This document shows, piece by piece, positions 5,725 through 7,309 of a stretch of DNA of 7,309 nt. The number at the start of each line of letters is the position of its first letter. The first letter of the stretch is position 1. Under the pieces are notes generated by a model that saw only the letters and a list, made by a program, of their open reading frames with translations, did no database searches and was not told the origin of the DNA. Where the stretch lies: the NCBI GenBank assembly GCA_021781695.1, contig JAJXWG010000081.1, forward strand, positions 1-7,309, written 5' to 3'. A program made the position numbers and the translations under genes. Origin of the DNA: Pseudomonadota bacterium. GTDB taxonomy: Bacteria; Pseudomonadota; Gammaproteobacteria; Burkholderiales; Gallionellaceae.

Positions 5725-6543
5725 TCATTCTGCTGACGCCAGACGTATGGTGTACTGCCCGGATTTTTCATCTCGCACGACCAGAAGCAGCTTGTGCTTT
5801 TGAGCATCCTCGACCAGCTCCTTGAAGGAACGATAGCCGTAGGAGGACTCGGTGAAACCGGGCCTTCTGCGCTGCATCGTAGTCTTGACCAGAGAACCCC
5901 AGATTTTTTCATCCGAGCCGCGCTCGGCAATCAGCGCCTCGACGGTCTCCACGATGAAATCCAGCGCCTCCTGGCGCTTGTCATCCTCGCTTTTCGCGGC
6001 CTGCGGCTTGGCCTTGCCCGCCCTGGCCGGTTTCTTTTTCTCGGCGCGCTTCTGTTTGGCTTCCTGCTCGCGCACCAGATCGTCGTAAAAGATGAACTCG
6101 TCGCAGTTCGCGCTCAGAAGGTCCGATGTCGAATCCTTCACGCCGATGCCGATCACATGCTTGTTGTTCTCGCGCAGTTTCGATACAAGAGGTGAAAAGT
6201 CCGAATCGCCGCTGATGATCACGAAGGTATCCATGTGCGCCTTGGTGTAGCAAAGATCCAGCGCATCCACCACCATACGGATGTCGGCAGAATTCTTGCC
6301 GCTTTGCCTCACATGCGGAATTTCGATCAGCTCGAACGCGGCCTCATGCATGGTTGCCTTGAATTCCTTGTAGCGTTCCCAGTCGCAGTAGGCTTTCTTG
6401 ACAACGATGCTGCCCTTGAGCAACAGCCTCTCCAGCACCTTTTTGATGTCGAACTGCGCATATTTCGCATCGCGCACTCCGAGCGCTATGTTCTCGAAAT
6501 CGCAGAACAGCGCCATGTTGGTCATTTCAGGTTGTGCTGCCAT
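5725..6543 (-). CDS. NYN-domain ribonuclease-like protein with C-terminal OST-HTH/LOTUS domain
   Basis: A 272-residue cytosolic protein of the LabA/DUF88 type. The N-terminal NYN (PIN-like) domain, about residues 9-155, has the acidic metal-site pattern: FCDFEN (Asp15, Asn18), NSADIRMVVDAL (Asp87) and ISGDSDFSPLV (Asp113, Asp115). These suggest a metal-dependent RNase. A Lys/Ala-rich, probably unstructured linker (about 158-186) leads to a winged-helix OST-HTH/LOTUS domain (about 188-268; QEALDFIVETVEAL to SGQYTIRLAS), a fold known to bind RNA, including G-rich or structured RNA. The start is well supported by GGAGG at 6552-6556, eight bases upstream. It lies 66 nt downstream of the FAD-linked oxidase gene on the same strand, possibly co-transcribed. 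The domain architecture is common in proteobacteria; its biological target is not established here and no link to the pigment genes is evident. Confidence 0.92.
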   Translation of the reverse strand: MAAQPEMTNMALFCDFENIALGVRDAKYAQFDIKKVLERLLLKGSIVVKKAYCDWERYKEFKATMHEAAFELIEIPHVRQSGKNSADIRMVVDALDLCYTKAHMDTFVIISGDSDFSPLVSKLRENNKHVIGIGVKDSTSDLLSANCDEFIFYDDLVREQEAKQKRAEKKKPARAGKAKPQAAKSEDDKRQEALDFIVETVEALIAERGSDEKIWGSLVKTTMQRRRPGFTESSYGYRSFKELVEDAQKHKLLLVVRDEKSGQYTIRLASAE

Positions 6544-6551
6544 ATTTATTT

Positions 6552-6556
6552 CCTCC
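6552..6556 (-). promoter_or_regulatory. Strong ribosome binding site of the NYN-LOTUS gene
   Basis: On the minus strand GGAGG, followed by AA and an A/T-rich spacer totalling eight bases, precedes the ATG at 6543. It is the best Shine-Dalgarno sequence in the window and fixes this start. The rest of the gap to the upstream gene's stop (6557-6609) shows no recognisable promoter or terminator hairpin. Confidence 0.75.
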
Positions 6557-6609
6557 CTGTTTTAACCCGCCTGATGCAACTACTACCTACCAACGACCAG
6601 CGACTGCTT

Positions 6610-7308
6610 TCAAATCACCTTGCCCGGATTCATCAATCCCTGGGGATCGATCACATCTTTTATTTTCAGCATCAGTTCGAGCTCAAGCGGATCCTTGTAA
6701 TCGCGTATCGTATCCCGCTTCAGCTGCCCCAGGCCATGCTCCGCGCTGATGCTGCCGTTCAATTTCCGCACAACCTCATAGACGATGCGATTCACTTCAA
6801 GTTCGTGCTCATCGATGAAGGCGACATTGGAAGCATCCGGCATGGAGGCATTGTAGTGAATATTGCCATCGCCCATGTGCCCGAAAGCGACGATGCGTAT
6901 TCCTTGAAATCTCCCGCGCAGCGAGTGGCTCGCCGCTTCGATGAAATCTGCAACGCGGCTCACCGGCACCGAGATATCGTGCTTGATGCTGACGCCTTCG
7001 ATCTTTTGCGCATCGCTGATGTTCTTGCGCAGGCGCCACCAGCGCTCCATTTGATCAGCATCTTCAGAGACCGCATACTGGGGAACGCCGAACTCACGCA
7101 GTGCGCCGCTTATCAGGCCTTGTTCAACATCGTCCGCCCTAATCAACAAATACCATGCATACGGTTTTTCAAACGGCTCCTGCGTATCCGCGATATGCCT
7201 GAAGACAATCTCCAGGCAGTTGCGCGACATGATCTCGAAACCGCTCAGCGACTGACCGCAGCACGAGCGCATATAGGCCAGCAGCCGCACAGCCGATTCC
7301 GGGCTGTC
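6610..7308 (-). CDS. FAD-linked D-2-hydroxyacid dehydrogenase, GlcD/D-lactate dehydrogenase type (5' partial)
   Basis: C-terminal portion (about 233 codons) of a flavoprotein of the VAO/FAD-linked oxidase C family, which oxidises D-2-hydroxyacids such as D-lactate, glycolate or D-2-hydroxyglutarate. The frame stays open to the window edge with family-like sequence (DSPESAVRLLAYM), so the start and the whole FAD-binding domain lie beyond 7309. Recognisable elements are WWRLRKNISDA, IKHDISVPVSRV (near 6980-6950), the metal/substrate motif GHMGDGNIHYN (about 6882-6850), the second motif SAEHGLGQLKRD (about 6747-6712) and the terminal MLKIKDVIDPQGLMNPGKVI. The His-rich motifs are intact, so the enzyme is probably active. 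Which hydroxyacid it uses cannot be told from the C-terminal half. It is followed by the NYN-LOTUS gene on the same strand. Confidence 0.9.
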   Translation of the reverse strand, partial: DSPESAVRLLAYMRSCCGQSLSGFEIMSRNCLEIVFRHIADTQEPFEKPYAWYLLIRADDVEQGLISGALREFGVPQYAVSEDADQMERWWRLRKNISDAQKIEGVSIKHDISVPVSRVADFIEAASHSLRGRFQGIRIVAFGHMGDGNIHYNASMPDASNVAFIDEHELEVNRIVYEVVRKLNGSISAEHGLGQLKRDTIRDYKDPLELELMLKIKDVIDPQGLMNPGKVI

Positions 7309-7309
7309 T

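Noticed and set aside
5794..6195. 133-codon plus-strand open frame with hydrophobic stretches
   Set aside because: Antisense to the linker and NYN region of the NYN-LOTUS gene; the hydrophobic look comes from reversing charged codons.

Overview
The window looks like part of a Gram-negative, probably betaproteobacterial, chromosome. This rests on moderately high GC, tightly packed operons and the protein families present; the order or genus cannot be fixed from the sequence. Its core (about 1-4976) is a segment of an aryl-polyene pigment locus of the xanthomonadin type, with unrelated or loosely related genes to the right.

Left arm, plus strand (1-2354): three translationally coupled genes encode a beta-ketoacyl-ACP synthase (5' end outside the window), a chain-length-factor-like partner without the synthase catalytic residues, and a hotdog 3-hydroxyacyl-ACP dehydratase. 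Together they would carry out condensation and dehydration during polyene elongation on an acyl carrier protein. The ketoreductase and carrier proteins also needed are not in the window.

Middle arm, minus strand (4976-2351), convergent with the first: a chorismatase (3-hydroxybenzoate synthase / XanB2-like) makes the aryl starter from chorismate. It is followed by a 1-acylglycerol-3-phosphate-acyltransferase-like membrane protein and a family 2 glycosyltransferase, plausibly the enzymes that attach the finished polyene to a lipid or sugar carrier. The two operons meet at a CTAG whose two strands supply both stop codons.

A control region of about 240 bp (4923-5164) separates the chorismatase from a divergently transcribed isoprenylcysteine-methyltransferase-like membrane protein. 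It holds an operator-like set of TGGCAG half-sites, a perfect TATAAT and a second dyad.

Right part, minus strand (5725-7309): a NYN-domain RNase-like protein with a C-terminal OST-HTH/LOTUS domain, preceded by the C-terminal two-fifths or so of a FAD-linked D-2-hydroxyacid dehydrogenase (GlcD type) that runs off the window. Neither has an obvious tie to pigment synthesis.

No rRNA, tRNA, CRISPR, insertion sequence or phage gene was seen, and no stretch over 300 bp lacks a gene.
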